Source of the DNA: Rusavskia elegans
Lineage: Eukaryota > Ascomycota > Lecanoromycetes > Teloschistales > Teloschistaceae
Direction of reading: 5' to 3'
DNA: 64,000 nt
NCBI GenBank assembly: GCA_011316305.1
Contig: SAUG01000048.1
Coordinates: 62,001 to 126,000, forward strand
This document shows, piece by piece, positions 60,662 to 64,000 of this stretch. Below the pieces are notes generated by a model, which was given only the letters and a program-made list of their open reading frames with translations, did no database searches and was not told the origin of the DNA. The position numbers were made by a program, and so were the translations under genes. The stretch's first letter is position 1. Each line of letters opens with the position of its first letter.

Positions 60662-63600
60662 ATGGCCTACATAGAAACCCCAAGAACCGATGCCGGCAAT
60701 TTTACCATCCCTAATGGTTACGACCTCGACGATATCTCTGCCGAGAATACTTTCGTGTCTCCATCAAAAAGGGAGAAAGACAAAGATATAGTATCGCAGC
60801 TATCACAGAACGGGCGTCGAACCAATCTCAATACTCCGCGATCTCGAGTACCGTTCCGCGATCGGGGAAACCTTCAAACCGTACCGGTCCGAGGCGAGTT
60901 TACACCACTTCTCGGGAGCGTGGCAAAGAAGAACCTCCAGCACAACGGCAAACGTAACGCAGCACCAGAGACACCTTCTTTCTTGGGAAATGGCTATAAA
61001 GGCTCCAACACTCCAGTGTTACCTTCCGCAACACCTAGAGCATATAGTGAAAATACCGAAGGCTCACTAGGTGCTATTGATGAAGAGACACCGGTACCAC
61101 AAATGGCTGGCAGTAGTGCCCAGGCCACGCCGCTGGCTCCACTCCCGAAACGAGATGGTGAGGGCGTGTTAACCGACCAGGGCAACGCCATGGCTTTACG
61201 AGAGCAAGAAAATGTACGCTCCTTTCAATTGTCATGGGGACCGGTCACTGACGGTGCAGTAGATCATCAACAGGATCGACAAGGAGAATTTTGGTCTGAA
61301 ACTCAAGATACATTTCTTGGAGGAATCGCTGCGCAAGTCTGGCCCTGGTCTTCATGCAGCGGCGTTGAAGGAAAACACCGAGCTTAAAGTCGACAAAGTG
61401 ACGATGCAAAAAGAGCTTGCCCGTGCGCGAAGGACACTCGACAAGACTGAACGGGAAGTCGAAGAATACCGCGACAGGCTTCAGAAATCTCACGACCAGA
61501 TGAAGCAAAAACATGCGGACAAGAAGCTGTTAGAGGAGTTAGAGCTCTTAAGAGAAGAAGTCGCCACGAAAGATTCAAAGATCCGAGATTTGCACGACGA
61601 ACTCGATCAAACAGTCGACAAGGATGCAGAAATCGAAAGGCTCAAGAGCGATCTCGAGGAGGTAGCAATTTATGTACGAGAGAAAGACCGTTTGCTTGAA
61701 GATCAGGAAGAAGAGATTGAAACCTTCAAGGAGAAAGCCAAACAAGGCACCGACGAGCTTGCGGAGGCACTGCAAAAAATCGAATCGCGAGAGCAGCGTA
61801 TTCGGGAACTTGAGGAACACCAGCGAACCTCTGCGGATTACTCAGTCCAGCTGCACGATGTCCGCAACGAAACGGACGATGCTTGGCGTCATATACACGA
61901 GCTTGAGCAAGAGCTGAAGCAAGCTGAGACGAGCAAGAAGGCCGCACAGGAGGAAGCTGAAGAAGCCCAGCAAGCCAAGACCAAGGCAGAGGAGGATCTT
62001 GATGAGGTATGTCGATGTCCTGAACAATGGCTCAAAGGCCCAATTAACTTTTTCAACGATAGATGCGCGATGAGATATCTAATAAATCCTTCAGTACTAA
62101 AGGCCTCAATCGTCAACTCGAAGAAAAAGCACAAAAGCTGCAGATAGAGCTTGATGATCTACAAAAGCAGGGTACGAAATCCGAATATGAAGCTAAACAA
62201 AGAGACATCCGCTTGAGGGACGAGAACGAGAATCTACGGCAAAGACTTGATGCGATTGACAAAAGATGCGCTTCCCTAACCACGCAACTACAAGAAGCCA
62301 CGAAGTCCCTCCAACGCAAATCCGAGGAAAAGGACCTTCTACATTCTCGGCATGACGCGCTTACTACCGAATCCCAGAGCTTGCAGAGGGATCTTACACG
62401 GAGTCAAGGCAAGATCAAAGAGCTTGAAGCAAGCCTTGACGCTGAACGGTCTCACGCACTTGAAAATGACCGCCAGCTTCGAGAAGAAGCATACAACGAG
62501 ATTCATCAGCTTGCTGATGAGGTGAACGGTCTCAAGCGGGAACTGGAGGACAAGGGCTGCCAACAAGCAGCAGAAAAGGATCTCTGGGAAAGTCAGCGAC
62601 GAGGACTTGAGTCGGAGCGTGACCGGGCCAGTGGTCAAGCTGCGGGCTTGCAGCGAACAATAAACAAGCTACAGGAGACCGAAGGAACACTGTCTGGCCG
62701 TGAACAGAAGCTCCAGGAAGCTCTTGAAAGTGAGAAGCAACGGCACGAGAGACAGGAAGCCAGCTTGAAGCGTGATCTTGAGGAACTGGATGCAAGCATG
62801 AAGGCGAAGCGGAAACAGCTGGCAGACACGAAAGCAGAGCTCTCAAGTACTAATGAAGAACTACGCGTCAGCAAGCGAAACGAGGCAACACTTGAGGAGA
62901 CAGTACAGGCTTTGGAGGATGAAGTCAATGTCCTTCAAGAAGGCTTGGATGAAGAAGTGGCAAGATCGAAGGAAGAATCGACGACTGCTCGCCAGGATGC
63001 GGAATCGCTCAGACGTCAATTACAAGCGACGAAACAGGAGCTTACCCGAGCGGAGACCAATCTGGCTGATGTTCGTGCAGAGTTGGAAACTTATCAAGGT
63101 GATATTCAGGCGGGCAAAGGTTCACAAGATCAGCTCAATTCGCGGCTGCTCAAGACAGTGTCGGATCTACAGCAAGTCAGGGCAGAGAGGCAATCGCTTC
63201 AAGACAAGCTCGCGAGCCACAATCTCGAGATGCATGAGCTACGCTCCTTGCTGAGAGATACTGAAGCTGAGCGAGATGAAGTCAAGGCTCAGCTGAAGCA
63301 GGCAGACGCTCAGGTAGACAAGGCCTCTATGCGCGAGGAAGAGAAATCCGATCTAAGGAGAACTAAACTCAGACTGGAATCTGAAGTATCAAGACTTCGA
63401 GAAGATCGTGACGCGTTGCTGGACAAGAACGAAGCTGTCGAACGTGAGCTGGAGGTGGAAGTCCAGAGAGCCAGTAACGAAGAAGGCAGGCTAAACGGCG
63501 AGATTGCTGAATTGAAACGGAAAGCCAACACTGCATCAGATGGCAAAGAGCGAGAGCTAACCACCGCGAGACAACGAATCCAACGCCTCGAAAGCCAGAT

Positions 63601-64000
63601 ACAGGAGTTGGAGCATCGAGCAACGCATCGTCAAGATGATAGTCGAGCCAATACAGAACTTTCCATTCTGCAAAATGATCTGTCAGCAGCACGGAAGAGA
63701 GAGACGGATTTTCTACAGCGAGAAACTGCTCAGCGAGAGGCTGTGCGTGAGCTCAAAACCAAAGTGAGCCGTCTCGAACGTCAAGTTCACGAAGCCGAAG
63801 TGGCCAAACTGGCACTCGACTCCCCGTGGTCATCGGTGGGAGGGTCAGGTCGGAAGACAGAGATTGCAGAGTTGAGGAGCCAGCTTTCCGATGCTCACCA
63901 ACAGTTGAAAGACCTTCGTTCAAAGTCACGCGATACAGAGAAGGAGCTTCGACGTAAACTAGGCGAAGCCGAACAAGAAGCCCGATCGCAGATGGTAGCC
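60662..64000 (+). CDS. Spindle-pole-body/MTOC coiled-coil protein with CM1 motif, 3' incomplete
   Basis: CM1 (centrosomin motif 1) proteins such as Pcp1, Mto1/ApsB and PcpA recruit and activate gamma-tubulin complexes at microtubule-organising centres. Exons are 60662-61213, 61263-62006 and 62063 to beyond 64000; introns are 49 and 56 nt, the first with a CTGAC branch site. The first acceptor must be the TAG at 61260-61262: the upstream CAG would put a stop in frame. The join creates CM1: LREQENIINRIDKENFGLKL then KIHFLEESLRKSGPG and LKENTELKVDKVTMQKEL (residues about 178-245). Residues 1-177 are low-complexity and Ser/Thr/Pro-rich (TPRSRVPFRDRGNL). From about 245 to the window edge (1,078 residues seen) the chain is nearly continuous heptad coiled coil, including DEMRDEISNKSFSTKGLNRQ after exon 2. 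The ATG at 60662 has a good context (atcATGgcc). I cannot tell Pcp1-type from Mto1-type without the C-terminus. Confidence 0.93.

Overview
The window looks like nuclear DNA of a filamentous ascomycete (Pezizomycotina). The genes carry many short introns (about 47-114 nt) with fungal donor, CTRAC-like branch and AG acceptor signals, and their products match fungal families. About 45 kb is AT-rich DNA in which CpA and TpG have almost vanished while CpG is still common. That is the signature of repeat-induced point mutation (RIP), a process known only from fungi. I cannot name the species.

Bases 1 to about 45,110 are a graveyard of nested, RIP-mutated mobile elements. I could pair ends and target-site duplications for many of them by eye. 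They are: a full-length Ty3/gypsy element (7816-14524, 470-bp LTRs, 5-bp duplication) and a solo LTR of the same family (34711-35179); a second gypsy family (body about 23.4-30.34 kb, a solo LTR split across 35373-39401, an LTR end at 1-26); two copies of a 3.36-kb LTR element with no recognisable pol (70-3435 and 35787-39145); a family of about 400-bp non-autonomous DNA elements with 8-bp duplications (hAT-like); a TA-flanked element with short CGGCTAAG-type arrays (two copies); a tRNA-headed SINE family (six copies or parts); and an unclassified repeat ending in (TA)n. Insertions are stacked up to three deep, so their relative ages can be read.

Inside this desert, about 17.52-19.62 kb is a non-RIPped island. 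It holds one gene, an alcohol acetyltransferase-like enzyme on the minus strand, that is intact except for one in-frame TGA.

From about 45.12 kb the DNA is ordinary gene-rich euchromatin: asf1 (histone chaperone, +), a small hypothetical gene (+), a Sro7/Lgl/tomosyn-family exocytosis gene (-), pyruvate decarboxylase (+, divergent from the Sro7 gene), a membrane-anchored fucose-lectin-like protein (-), an SGT1/ecdysoneless-family gene (-), and a spindle-pole-body coiled-coil protein with a CM1 motif (+, divergent from the previous gene, running off the window). Apart from the two shared divergent promoters I see no functional clustering; these are conserved housekeeping genes next to a heterochromatic AT-rich block.

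All exon joins are my own manual predictions. Phases were checked to be consistent throughout, but no alignment was run.
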